NCBI GenBank assembly: GCA_902599045.1
Contig: CACKEA010000006.1
Span: 1-64,000 of the forward strand
DNA length: 64,000 bases
Source: an uncultured Alphaproteobacteria bacterium
GTDB lineage: Bacteria; Pseudomonadota; Alphaproteobacteria; HIMB59
Direction: 5' to 3'
Within the stretch, counting starts at the first letter, position 1, and the number at the start of each line of letters is the position of its first letter. The notes below the pieces were generated by a model, which worked only from the letters and a program-made list of their open reading frames with translations, was not told the DNA's origin and did not search any database. The translations under genes and the position numbers were made by a program. Of this stretch, positions 9,774 through 19,599 are shown one piece after another.

Positions 9774-11762
9774 ATGAACATTACTAGTGGTGCAGATATT
9801 ATTGCAGTTATAATTTTAATAGCTCTAGCAATAGCAATTATAGTTTACTTACTTCACTGGCTATACAGGCGCTCCTCAAAAGAAATAGCGTTTGTTAGAA
9901 CAGGTATGGGAGGTGAGAGAGTCGTGATAAGTGGTGGTGCCTTTGTTCTACCTATAATTCACAATATCACATCTGTAGGCATGAAGACTTTATGCATCGA
10001 AGTCCAAAGAAATGGTGGAAAATCTTTTATCACAAAGAACAGAATGCGTGCAGAAGTTACCGCAGAATTTTATGTCAGAGTTGCACCTACTAATGAAGCA
10101 GTATCAATAGCCGCTCAAACACTTGGAAAAAGGACCTTAGAACCTGATCACCTAAAAGACCTAGTTCAAGGAAGATTTGTAGATGGTTTAGGTGTTGTCG
10201 CTGCAAAAATGAGCTTAGATGAAATTCAAGAAAATCGTTCTGAGTACATAAAAAAAGTTGCAACCCACGTAGAGGAAGCTATCAAACACACAGGATTAGA
10301 GCTTGAGACTGTATCACTTACATCTTTGAACCAGGCTCCAGTTAGTGTTTTTGATCCTTCGAATACTTTTGATGCAGAGGGTTTGACTCAAATAACAGAA
10401 TTCACTCAGTCTAGAAAAAAGAAAAGAAACGATATTGAAAAAGATACCGAAGTGAGTATTAGAAATAAAAATCTTCAATCCATCAAACAAACACTTGAGA
10501 TTGAAAAGGAAGAGGAGTTTTCTAAGTACCAACAAAAACGAGAGATTGAGCAACAAAGAGCAATCGAAAATACTGAAACAATTAAAACAAAAGCTGATAA
10601 AGAGAAAGAGTCAGAGTTGGCAGAAATTGCATCTGAGAAAGATATTGAGATTGCAAAAATCAGTAAAAAAGATTTTGTTGAAATGGAAAAGAGCCTTCAA
10701 GAGACTATGCTTATTCAAGAAATTGAAAAAAGAAGAAAAGAACAAAATGAGTTTAGACAACAAACTTCTATAGAAATTAAGCAAAAAGACATCGAAACTG
10801 AAAAAACAATACTTGAATTAGAGAGAGATGTTGAATTTAGCAGGTTAGAAAAACAACGTTCAGTAGATATCAAACTAGCTGAAGAAAAAGCTCAGACTGC
10901 TAAAGAAGAGGCAAGAAAAAGATACGAGTCTGAAGAGGCATATATCATGGCTGAAGAACAAATTAAGAATGCTAAAACCGCTCAACAAAAAAATGTTGAT
11001 GCATTTAAGATTTCAGCTGAACAAGAGACCAGAGTCCTAGACATAGAAAAAGCTAAAAGAATTGAAATTGAGGAGAAACAAAAACAATTAGAAGTTCTTG
11101 AGAAATCTAAATCAGTGTTAAAGACCAAGATGGAAGAAGAAAATGCAAGAGCTAAAGCAGTTGAAGCAGAAGAAAAAGTAAACACTATTCGTGACGTAGA
11201 ACAGGCTGAAAAGGCAAAAGCTTTAGGTGTAATTGATGCGAGTAAAAATGCAGAACGTGAGAAATTAGCCTCTATGGCGGCGAAAATTAGATATGAAATT
11301 GAAGCTGCAGGTAAAAAAGCTCTTAATGAAGCTGAAAATGCAAGAAGCGATGCAAGTCGAAGAAGCGCCTTAAGACAAAAATTAGCCGAAAAGATTGAGG
11401 GTATTATAAGAGAATGGGTAAGACCTATGCAAAATATTGACTCCATAAAAGTAGTAGATGTGAATGGCCTTCCTGGTTTTAGCCAAGGCGGTGGTTCTGC
11501 TGAAGGTGGTGACAGTAGTGAAGGTGCATCAGCATCATCTGGGGGTTACTCCAAGAAAGGTTCATTAGCCGACAACGTCGTCAACTCTGCCCTAAGATAC
11601 AGAGCACAGCAGCCATTCTTGGATAGCTTGTTGAAGGAAATAGGAATGTCTCCAGGAGAAGCGAGTAACATAAGAAATATTTTAGGTGACTACGATGATC
11701 CTAAAAAAGACAAACATATGAGATTTGATGAAGATGCAAAAAAAAATCCAAAAAAGAAATAG
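9774..11762 (+). CDS. Flotillin/SPFH-domain membrane protein
   Basis: N-terminal TM helix, YRRSSKEIAFVRTGMGGERVVISGGAFVLPIIH (flotillin/YqiK-like), long Glu/Lys-rich coiled coil, Gly/Ser linker. Confidence 0.9.
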   Translation: MNITSGADIIAVIILIALAIAIIVYLLHWLYRRSSKEIAFVRTGMGGERVVISGGAFVLPIIHNITSVGMKTLCIEVQRNGGKSFITKNRMRAEVTAEFYVRVAPTNEAVSIAAQTLGKRTLEPDHLKDLVQGRFVDGLGVVAAKMSLDEIQENRSEYIKKVATHVEEAIKHTGLELETVSLTSLNQAPVSVFDPSNTFDAEGLTQITEFTQSRKKKRNDIEKDTEVSIRNKNLQSIKQTLEIEKEEEFSKYQQKREIEQQRAIENTETIKTKADKEKESELAEIASEKDIEIAKISKKDFVEMEKSLQETMLIQEIEKRRKEQNEFRQQTSIEIKQKDIETEKTILELERDVEFSRLEKQRSVDIKLAEEKAQTAKEEARKRYESEEAYIMAEEQIKNAKTAQQKNVDAFKISAEQETRVLDIEKAKRIEIEEKQKQLEVLEKSKSVLKTKMEEENARAKAVEAEEKVNTIRDVEQAEKAKALGVIDASKNAEREKLASMAAKIRYEIEAAGKKALNEAENARSDASRRSALRQKLAEKIEGIIREWVRPMQNIDSIKVVDVNGLPGFSQGGGSAEGGDSSEGASASSGGYSKKGSLADNVVNSALRYRAQQPFLDSLLKEIGMSPGEASNIRNILGDYDDPKKDKHMRFDEDAKKNPKKK

Positions 11763-11771
11763 GTTAGAAAA

Positions 11772-12161
11772 ATGAGTATTGATATAAAATCGTGGGCAAA
11801 AAAATATAAAGAGCTTACAGAAAAAGATGAAACGATCAAAGCAATGGCAAAGTACTACACTTGCTCTTTTCTATTTGATATGGGGAGTGCAAAGGTAATA
11901 ATAGAAATGCATGATGGTAAAGTTAAAAACATAAATACCAACCCTGGTGGACTTGATCCTTATGACTTTGCTTTAAGAGCTTCCGAACAAACATGGAGAG
12001 AATTCGCAAAACCAATTCCAAAACCAATGTTTCATGGTATTTATGCAGCATCATTTAGAGAAGATTTAAAGATTGAAGGAAACCATTTAGTCTTAATGCA
12101 AAATTTAAGAAACTTCACTGTACAGTTTGAGCTATTAAGACAATCAGGAGTGCCAGTATGA
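11772..12161 (+). CDS. Conserved small protein of unknown function, possibly SCP2-like
   Basis: 129 aa ORF in tight gene run; fold assignment is a guess from sequence. Confidence 0.6.
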   Translation: MSIDIKSWAKKYKELTEKDETIKAMAKYYTCSFLFDMGSAKVIIEMHDGKVKNINTNPGGLDPYDFALRASEQTWREFAKPIPKPMFHGIYAASFREDLKIEGNHLVLMQNLRNFTVQFELLRQSGVPV

Positions 12162-12186
12162 TATTTAATTTAGAAAGGATCAATTA

Positions 12187-13050
12187 ATGGCAGTAAAGCA
12201 TCACGACCCCATAGGTAGATATGTTACAATTGAAGTAGACGGTCAACAGTATAAAGTTTTTTATCTCTCAAACGGAAAAGGTACACCGTTAATTTGTCAG
12301 CACACTGCCGGTTGCCATAATCATCAATGGAGAGGCTTATTAGAAGACGAAGAAATTACTCAAAACTATCAAGTAATTGCTTATGACCTACCTAGGCACG
12401 GTAAATCAGATCCACCACATAATACAGAATGGTGGAAAGAAGAGTATAAATTAACTGCCGATCACTATTGTAATTTTATTATTGAACTATGTAAGGCGTT
12501 GGATCTTGATAACCCAATATTTATGGGTTCATCTTTTGGAGGAAATGTTGCACTTCAATTAGCTTTAAAATATCCAAATAAATTTAAAGCAGTTATCCCC
12601 GTCGAGGCAGCGCATTATTCACCAGGCTTTTATATTGATTGGTGGAGACATCCACATGCAAATGCAGCTCAAGTTTGCGGTAGTGGAGTTTGGGATTTAA
12701 TGGCCCCACAATCCCCAGATATGGATAGATGGCTTACTTGGCATTACTACACACAAGGATCGGAAGCATTCAAAGGTGATCTTCACTTTTACTCTGTCGA
12801 TCACGATCTAAGAGATGAACTTCAAAATATTGATGGCCATAAATGTCCTGTAATAATGTTAACTGGAACATATGACTATTTAACACCACCTGAAGCAACC
12901 GAAGATACGGCAAGACAAATTAAAGGAGGCGTTTATATTGAAATGAGAGATATTGGTCATTTTCCAATGAGTGAAAATCATGAAGTTTTTAGAGTATACC
13001 TACAAGAAGCACTCAGAATAATTAAGGAAAAGACTGACTTCAAATCTTAA
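12187..13050 (+). CDS. Alpha/beta hydrolase
   Basis: YDLPRHGKSDPP, nucleophile elbow FMGSSFGGNVALQLAL, late His in DIGHFPMSENHE. Confidence 0.9.
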   Translation: MAVKHHDPIGRYVTIEVDGQQYKVFYLSNGKGTPLICQHTAGCHNHQWRGLLEDEEITQNYQVIAYDLPRHGKSDPPHNTEWWKEEYKLTADHYCNFIIELCKALDLDNPIFMGSSFGGNVALQLALKYPNKFKAVIPVEAAHYSPGFYIDWWRHPHANAAQVCGSGVWDLMAPQSPDMDRWLTWHYYTQGSEAFKGDLHFYSVDHDLRDELQNIDGHKCPVIMLTGTYDYLTPPEATEDTARQIKGGVYIEMRDIGHFPMSENHEVFRVYLQEALRIIKEKTDFKS

Positions 13051-13064
13051 TTCAAAATTGAATT

Positions 13065-15119
13065 ATGGTCGCTAATCTATATTGGTTTTTTTTCTTTCTT
13101 TTACTTTATATTAGCTTTTGTCTTTTTTGGGGTGCGAGAACTCTAAGAAAAAATAAAACACCAGAGGCATACTATTTAGCTGATAGGAGTGTGTCACCTT
13201 GGGTATTCTTTTTTTCTGCAACTGTAGCAACGTTCGCAGGTATTACTATTATATCTTTTCCCTCTTTGGTCCATGCTGATGGATACTCCTTTCTTGCCAC
13301 TGCAGCTATTGTAATAACTATCCCACTTGGAAGCATATTATTTTTTAAACGTCAATGGATGTTAAGCAGGAAGTATAATTTCATTACACCAGGTGAAATG
13401 TATTTTAAATATTATCAAAGTAATACATTAAGAGTTGTTGTTTTAATTATTGGATTATTTTTTGCTGTTCCATTTTTAGGAATAATCATGGGTTCCACTG
13501 GTAACGTTGTTGAATTTATTAGTGGAGGTGACATTACTAGAGACTCTGCAATGTGGGCCTTAACTGCTGTTGTTCTTTTTTATGTTGTATCGGGTGGCTT
13601 TAAGCCAATGGTGAGTGTCGGAGTTTTGCAATCATGGTTATTTTTTGTGCTTTTTCTTACAATTGGTATCGGCGCTTTTAAATTTCTTGGTGGATTAGAC
13701 TTTTTTGAGGATTTATCTATTGCAAACAGTTTTATTTCTTTAGGAGCTTGGGGAAAAACAAATGGCTATGGCGGGGGTGATATGTCTGGATATTTCAATG
13801 TTCCAGGAGTAATTCAATGGATAGCTGGAATAGGTAAAAATAACCCCTCTGGAGGTCCTTGGACTTCTGTGATGATCTTGTCTTTTACTCTTTCTTATAT
13901 GGGTATTGTTCTTTCACCAACATTTTCAATGTGGAGCTACTCTGTAAAATCACCAAGATCATTTTATTTTTATCAGGTATGGGGCTCTGGGGCAGTAGTG
14001 GGTATATTTTTGTTTATTTTTGTGCCTTTGTTAGCAGTTGGTGCTCACTTACTTGGAGCTAACAATATTATTAATGCTAATGGATTTGCAATAAAACAAA
14101 TCTTTCCTGAGCTAAGTTTACAAAACATATCAAATTTAGTTTTAGTTTTTATAGAGAGTTTTAGTTCAATATCTCCAATCATTGTTGGATTTTTAGCAAT
14201 TTGTATAATCGCTGCTCTTCAGTCAACACTTTCAGCTTTCATAATGACATCAGGAAGTATGGTTGCAAGAGATTTATACCGACCTTACATAGACTCTAAA
14301 CCAACATGGAAAAGAGAATTACTAGTAGCTAGACTTGCTATGCTACTTATTAGTATTGCTGCATTATACCTTGCAACATATTTTGAAACTTCACTAATTC
14401 TCTTAGGGGGTTTAGCAATAGCATTTGGATTTCAATTATTTCCTGTTCTTCTTGGTATGTTATGGTTCCCTTGGATAACTAAAGGAGGGGCAATACTTGG
14501 TTTAATTACAGGATTATTGTTTGTAACTCTTGCAGAAACTTTTGGACAAAAATTAACAGGTAATTCACTCCCATGGGGAAGATGGCCCTTAACAATTTAC
14601 TCTGGACTATGGGGATTATTTTTCAATGTAATCGTTTGCTTTTTATCATCAATATTTTCAAGCAATGATCTTGATAAAGATCATAGAAAAAGCTTTCATG
14701 ATTTCTTAAACCAACATATGGGCATTCACCCCTCTAGAAAAAAAATTAAATCATTGGCATATGTCTTTTTTCTAATTTGGGCTTTTTTCTCCATAGGACC
14801 TGGTCTTATTTTCGGTAATTTAATTTTTGGAACATCTGATCAAAGTTATGATCAATGGGTGATGGGCGTGCCATCATTATGGGCTTATCAAATTATTTGG
14901 TGGGCTGCAGGTGTCTTTATGATTTGGTTCTTGGCAAATAAAATGGATTTATCGACATTGCCTAAAAAGCCGATTTTGAATGGAGATGAATATCTTTCAC
15001 CTGATGATGTTGAGGAACAAGGCAATTACATAGATAGAATGGGAGGAGGGTATGGTTGGCCATTGATTTTAATTGGTTTAGCTGTGGCAACAGTAATACT
15101 TTCGGTCTACGCATTATGA
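13065..15119 (+). CDS. Sodium:solute symporter (SSS family)
   Basis: 684 aa, about 13+ TM; KTPEAYYLADRSVSPWVFFFSATVATFAG typical of the SSS family. Confidence 0.88.
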   Translation: MVANLYWFFFFLLLYISFCLFWGARTLRKNKTPEAYYLADRSVSPWVFFFSATVATFAGITIISFPSLVHADGYSFLATAAIVITIPLGSILFFKRQWMLSRKYNFITPGEMYFKYYQSNTLRVVVLIIGLFFAVPFLGIIMGSTGNVVEFISGGDITRDSAMWALTAVVLFYVVSGGFKPMVSVGVLQSWLFFVLFLTIGIGAFKFLGGLDFFEDLSIANSFISLGAWGKTNGYGGGDMSGYFNVPGVIQWIAGIGKNNPSGGPWTSVMILSFTLSYMGIVLSPTFSMWSYSVKSPRSFYFYQVWGSGAVVGIFLFIFVPLLAVGAHLLGANNIINANGFAIKQIFPELSLQNISNLVLVFIESFSSISPIIVGFLAICIIAALQSTLSAFIMTSGSMVARDLYRPYIDSKPTWKRELLVARLAMLLISIAALYLATYFETSLILLGGLAIAFGFQLFPVLLGMLWFPWITKGGAILGLITGLLFVTLAETFGQKLTGNSLPWGRWPLTIYSGLWGLFFNVIVCFLSSIFSSNDLDKDHRKSFHDFLNQHMGIHPSRKKIKSLAYVFFLIWAFFSIGPGLIFGNLIFGTSDQSYDQWVMGVPSLWAYQIIWWAAGVFMIWFLANKMDLSTLPKKPILNGDEYLSPDDVEEQGNYIDRMGGGYGWPLILIGLAVATVILSVYAL

Positions 15120-15167
15120 TGATAAAACCCATATATATGAATAAATATAGCATTTATACGTATTCTG

Positions 15168-15182
15168 TTTCAGATAATGAAA
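15168..15182. promoter_or_regulatory. Candidate operator TTTCA-GATAA-TGAAA followed by CAAAAA, upstream of DMFase-like operon
   Basis: Perfect inverted repeat in 105-bp intergenic gap; matches motif at 8971. Confidence 0.4.
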
Positions 15183-15224
15183 CAAAAAACTGCTTGAAGG
15201 GGAAACAAGATTTAAAATAATTCG

Positions 15225-15653
15225 ATGTCTGATTACAGTTATAAACACCCGTCCAATGTTCAGCTCAACAAAGGTCACAAGCATACTGATAACTTCATAA
15301 CAAAAAAATACATTCTTAAAATGCTACGTGATCCTCAAAAATTAAAATCATTAATTGAAGAACACCGTGCGACCCCAATTGGAAGAGCCGCTACAAAAGA
15401 TCATGGTGTTATTCAACACAGCCAAGATCTTCAGACTTTACTTGATAAATTAAGAAGAGGTAGTAAAGAAAATGGTTTTGTTACTGTATGTTTAAGAAGA
15501 CATGAAGATTATAGAATAGGAATTACAACAGGTGTTAGAGGTGAACCTGTCGAAATTTTAGAAGACTCATATTCTTCTGAAGAAGCTTGTGAGCATGCAA
15601 TTTTTTTAAAAAGAATTAATAGATTACTAGAGGAGTATAGTGGAGAAGAATAA
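15225..15653 (+). CDS. N,N-dimethylformamidase-like small subunit
   Basis: 142 aa; C-terminal SSEEACEHAIFLKRINRLLEE resembles the DMFase small subunit; overlaps the large-subunit gene. Confidence 0.65.
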   Translation: MSDYSYKHPSNVQLNKGHKHTDNFITKKYILKMLRDPQKLKSLIEEHRATPIGRAATKDHGVIQHSQDLQTLLDKLRRGSKENGFVTVCLRRHEDYRIGITTGVRGEPVEILEDSYSSEEACEHAIFLKRINRLLEEYSGEE

Positions 15654-18007
15654 TGTTAAAAATTACTGGATATAGTGATAAATATTCTGCTCACCCAGGT
15701 GAGGAAGTTAAATTTTATATCAATGCTGAAAATAATGATAGCTATGAAGTTCAACTTGTAAGATTAATTCACGGAGATACTAATCCAGAAGGTCCAGGTT
15801 ACAAAGAGGCAGAAATTGATGCATCTTGTAACGGCAATTACCAAGGTAAAAATCAAAGAATACATGGTGGGTCATATATAGTGATACCCCAACATGATAA
15901 TTTAAATATTGAGAGCTTCACTATGCAAGCTTATATCTTTCCCACCACACCAGATAAAGGTAGACAAGGAATTTTTACAAAATTTAATGAAGAAGATAAA
16001 AAAGGATTTGGCTTATTTGTTGACGACCAGGGATGTTTATCAGTTGAAATAGGAGATGGTTCCCAAGTAACTAGAATATCATCTGAAAAAAAACTTCTAA
16101 GAAAAGTCTGGTATTTAGTGATTGCTACTTTTGACGCTAAAACCAGAAGACTTACACTTCATCAAGAACCAAGAGTGACATCAACGAATGGTGGTTTGGG
16201 AATGGCAATACTTAACCCTATTGAAGAAACCTCAGCTATTATTGAAACGACTAGCTCTGTTGTTCCTGCTGCAAATGACTCTCCACTTTTAATAGCAGCT
16301 TCGACACTTCATAATCGATCTGATCGACATATATCCGGAGGACACTTTAAAGAAGTTTTACATCCAATTGAATTACCAGAACAAACACTTTGTTTTAATG
16401 GAAAAATAGACCGTCCAAGACTATCAAATATTGCGCTGACCAAGGCAGAAATAGAGACATTAGCCTCAAGTTATGATGAGTGTAACACCACAATAAGATC
16501 AACTGTTGTAGGTGCTTGGGATTTTCACGCTAATATCGGGAAAAGTATTTCATCTACAAAAATTGTTGATACTTCGCCAAATAATCACCACGGTTTCATT
16601 ATTAATATGCCTAATAGAGGTATGACAGGACATAATTGGACAGCAGATGAGATGGTATTTCACCACAAACCTGAAGAATATGGAGCAATCCACTTTCATG
16701 ATGATGATATCGATGACGCCAGATGGGATGTTGATTTTACTCTAAAAATTCCAGAAGGTTTAAAAAGTGGAGTTTATGCTGCAAGACTCAGAGTTGACGG
16801 AAGAGAAGAATCTGAATTTGAAGATTACATTCCTTTTTGTGTTAAGCCACCTAAAGGCACAGCTACAGCAAAAGTATTGTTTCTTCTCCCAACAAATAGT
16901 TATATGGCTTACTCAAATGACAACCTTGGAACTAACTCGGTGGTGGCACAGTTATTAGCAGGTAAAGTGCCAGTCTTAGAACCAGCAGACTTGTATCTAA
17001 ATGAGCACAGAGAATATGGACTATCAACTTATTCTCTTCACTCTGATGGCCACGGTGTATCAATATCATCAAGATTGAGACCTATATTAAATATGAGACC
17101 AAAATATAGACATTGGCTATCACCATCATTGTGGCAGCTGAATGCTGATTTACATTTGACGGACTGGCTTGAAGAAAAAGGTTTTGATTTTGATGTACTA
17201 ACAGACGAAGATCTTGAACACGAAGGAATTAATTTGCTTAACAGATATAAAGTAGTGTTAACCGGAAGCCATCCTGAGTACTCCTCAGAAAAATATATGG
17301 ATGCACTTGAGTCTTATCAAATGCAGGGTGGAAGATGTTTTTACCTAGGTTCCGATGGTTTTTATTGGATCAGCGAATACCATCCTGATAATTCAAACAT
17401 AACAGAAGTTAGAAAAGGTGAGGCTGGGACAAGGGCGTGGACCTCTAATCCTGGAGAATACAATAATGCATTTGACGGTAAATACGGAGGTATGTGGAGA
17501 GCAAGAGGAAGAATACCATCTAAGGTATGTGGACTAACCTTTACATCATATGGTTTTGATGTTTCCTCATATTACAAACGAGAAGAGGATAGTTTCAAAC
17601 CTGAGTGCTCTTGGATATTTGAAGGAATTGGAGCTGATGAAGTTATTGGTGATTTTGGTCTTGTTGGAGGTGGTGCAGCAGGATTAGAACTAGATCGTTA
17701 TGATTTAGAGTTTGGTACCCCACATAATGCTTATTATCTCGCTAGATCACAGGATCATTCAAATATGATGCTTCAAGTTAATGAAGAGATACATTTTGCC
17801 GTAAGAGGTTATTATGGCGGCGGACACGAAAACCCAATGGTGCGTGCAGATATGATTTATTACAAAACACCAAATAATGGAGCTATGTTTGCACCTGGCT
17901 CACTTGCATGGTGCGGAAGTCTTTCACATAATAACTATAACAATAACGTCTCTAAAATTATGGAAAATACTCTTAAAGGTTTTTTAAAAGATGGACCGTT
18001 ACCGTAA
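15653..18007 (+). CDS. N,N-dimethylformamidase-like large subunit
   Basis: 784 aa; LamG-like N-terminal region, LLPTNSYMAYSND and TGSHPEYSS segments typical of the DMFase large-subunit family. Confidence 0.82.
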   Translation: MLKITGYSDKYSAHPGEEVKFYINAENNDSYEVQLVRLIHGDTNPEGPGYKEAEIDASCNGNYQGKNQRIHGGSYIVIPQHDNLNIESFTMQAYIFPTTPDKGRQGIFTKFNEEDKKGFGLFVDDQGCLSVEIGDGSQVTRISSEKKLLRKVWYLVIATFDAKTRRLTLHQEPRVTSTNGGLGMAILNPIEETSAIIETTSSVVPAANDSPLLIAASTLHNRSDRHISGGHFKEVLHPIELPEQTLCFNGKIDRPRLSNIALTKAEIETLASSYDECNTTIRSTVVGAWDFHANIGKSISSTKIVDTSPNNHHGFIINMPNRGMTGHNWTADEMVFHHKPEEYGAIHFHDDDIDDARWDVDFTLKIPEGLKSGVYAARLRVDGREESEFEDYIPFCVKPPKGTATAKVLFLLPTNSYMAYSNDNLGTNSVVAQLLAGKVPVLEPADLYLNEHREYGLSTYSLHSDGHGVSISSRLRPILNMRPKYRHWLSPSLWQLNADLHLTDWLEEKGFDFDVLTDEDLEHEGINLLNRYKVVLTGSHPEYSSEKYMDALESYQMQGGRCFYLGSDGFYWISEYHPDNSNITEVRKGEAGTRAWTSNPGEYNNAFDGKYGGMWRARGRIPSKVCGLTFTSYGFDVSSYYKREEDSFKPECSWIFEGIGADEVIGDFGLVGGGAAGLELDRYDLEFGTPHNAYYLARSQDHSNMMLQVNEEIHFAVRGYYGGGHENPMVRADMIYYKTPNNGAMFAPGSLAWCGSLSHNNYNNNVSKIMENTLKGFLKDGPLP

Positions 18008-18023
18008 AGTGAAAAAAGAAAAT

Positions 18024-18368
18024 ATGCAGGAAATACCATGGGGTAAAGAAACTCTTGGTGCGCTAGATACTCCCTTAAACGAATTAGAAAAGAAAGCTCT
18101 TCAAAATTTAGATGTAGACAAACTAAACGACATGGCAGAGTGTTTGTTTGCTCTTAATAATCGACATTATGGACCAATTCCAGGAACGTACATGGTTATG
18201 TGTATCGAACCCAATAAAACTTGGTGTGTGGGCCAACTTAGTGCTGATAGAGCTAAACCATTTGTGCTCTTTCCTGATCTAGTTTTTAACTCTGTTAAAG
18301 AAGCAACCGAAGCTGCTGAAGCTCTCAAGGCTGAAAAAGCTGAGGGCGTACCTTGTAGAAATATTTAA
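18024..18368 (+). CDS. Conserved hypothetical protein
   Basis: 114 aa from ATG 18024 (track start at 17991 overlaps the previous gene). Confidence 0.6.
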   Translation: MQEIPWGKETLGALDTPLNELEKKALQNLDVDKLNDMAECLFALNNRHYGPIPGTYMVMCIEPNKTWCVGQLSADRAKPFVLFPDLVFNSVKEATEAAEALKAEKAEGVPCRNI

Positions 18369-18372
18369 AGAC

Positions 18373-18648
18373 ATGGCTAAAGCCAATGTCATGATTGATA
18401 ATCAAAAAACACGTGTTACAGAATGGTCATTTGAAGTTGGTGATGAGACTGGTCAACATGTCCATGAATATGACTATGTCGTAGTACCCTTACTTGATGG
18501 GGAGCTTAAAATTGTGAACCATGATGGACAAGAAACAATATCAAAACTAACTAAAGGCGGCTCTTACTTTCGAGAAAAAGGAGTTAACCACAACGTTTTA
18601 AATAACAATGATTTTATTTACAAATTTATTGAGATAGAATTTAAATAA
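18373..18648 (+). CDS. Small cupin-domain protein
   Basis: 91 aa; HVHEYDYVVVPLLDGEL... and SYFREKGVNHNVLN cupin-like motifs. Confidence 0.75.
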   Translation: MAKANVMIDNQKTRVTEWSFEVGDETGQHVHEYDYVVVPLLDGELKIVNHDGQETISKLTKGGSYFREKGVNHNVLNNNDFIYKFIEIEFK

Positions 18649-18654
18649 GAAAAA

Positions 18655-19596
18655 ATGAGTGAAAGTTATAAGAAATCTGATTTAGATCAATTTGATAAAA
18701 TCATTGCTAACAAAAAAACTGACCTAAAAAAAGATGAATATTCTATTAAAGATGCTATAGAAAAATCCAAACAAGAACATCGACATCTAACTAACTCTCA
18801 AGCCTCTTCTGATATAAAGCTATATATGTTTCAAACTGGCGTTTTAAAAACAAAAATGAAATATATTAAAATGAACCAATCAAACGAGGACTTCGAAATT
18901 CCAGTACCATGGTTTTTAATTAGGCACCCAAAAGGTGATGTTGTTATTGACGGTGGAAATGCAAAAGAAGTAAGTGAGGATAAGCATGCTCACTGGGGCT
19001 CAGTAGTTGCAGCTTATGACCCAATCATGGGAAAAAGCGAAAACTGTATTGATCAACTAAACTCTATTGGTGTAAACCCAGCAGGCATTAGGTATGTCCT
19101 GCATTCTCATCTTCACCTCGATCATTCAGGTGGTGTTGGAAGGTTTCCAAACGCAACACACATAGTTCAGCAAAAGGAATATGATTATGCTTTCAATCCT
19201 GACTGGTTTTCAAAACCGGCCTATATTAGAAAAGATTTTGATAAGCCAGGAATAAACTGGAAATTTCTAAGAGATACAAATGATGATTTTTATGATTTAT
19301 ATGGTGATGGATCGATAATACTAATTTTTACTCCCGGACACGCACCAGGACATCAATCCTTCTTGGTTAATTTATCTAATTCCGGATACGTTCTTTTAAC
19401 TATTGATGCTGCATACACAATGGATCATTGGAATAACTTAACGCTTCCTGGTCTAGTTTGTTCAGCTGTAGATGTTGTAAATTCTGTTAAAAAATTAAAA
19501 AAGGTTGCAAAAGAAAAAGATGCCTTAATTGTTACAGGTCATGATCCTCATGCTTGGCAAGAGTTTAAAAAAGCTCCAATGTTTTATTATGATTAA
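18655..19596 (+). CDS. Metallo-beta-lactamase-fold hydrolase, N-acyl homoserine lactonase-like
   Basis: HSHLHLDHSGG metal-binding motif, FTPGHAPGHQSFLV, VTGHDPH. Confidence 0.88.
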   Translation: MSESYKKSDLDQFDKIIANKKTDLKKDEYSIKDAIEKSKQEHRHLTNSQASSDIKLYMFQTGVLKTKMKYIKMNQSNEDFEIPVPWFLIRHPKGDVVIDGGNAKEVSEDKHAHWGSVVAAYDPIMGKSENCIDQLNSIGVNPAGIRYVLHSHLHLDHSGGVGRFPNATHIVQQKEYDYAFNPDWFSKPAYIRKDFDKPGINWKFLRDTNDDFYDLYGDGSIILIFTPGHAPGHQSFLVNLSNSGYVLLTIDAAYTMDHWNNLTLPGLVCSAVDVVNSVKKLKKVAKEKDALIVTGHDPHAWQEFKKAPMFYYD

Positions 19597-19599
19597 TTA

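Noticed and set aside
10982-11446. 154-aa antisense ORF inside the flotillin gene
   Set aside because: Opposite strand of a strongly coding coiled-coil gene; Ala/Ser/Phe-rich product is a mirror of Glu/Lys codons
18655-19596. Calling the MBL enzyme a true quorum-quenching AHL lactonase
   Set aside because: Fold and motif fit, but operon context suggests another lactone substrate; function cannot be decided from sequence alone
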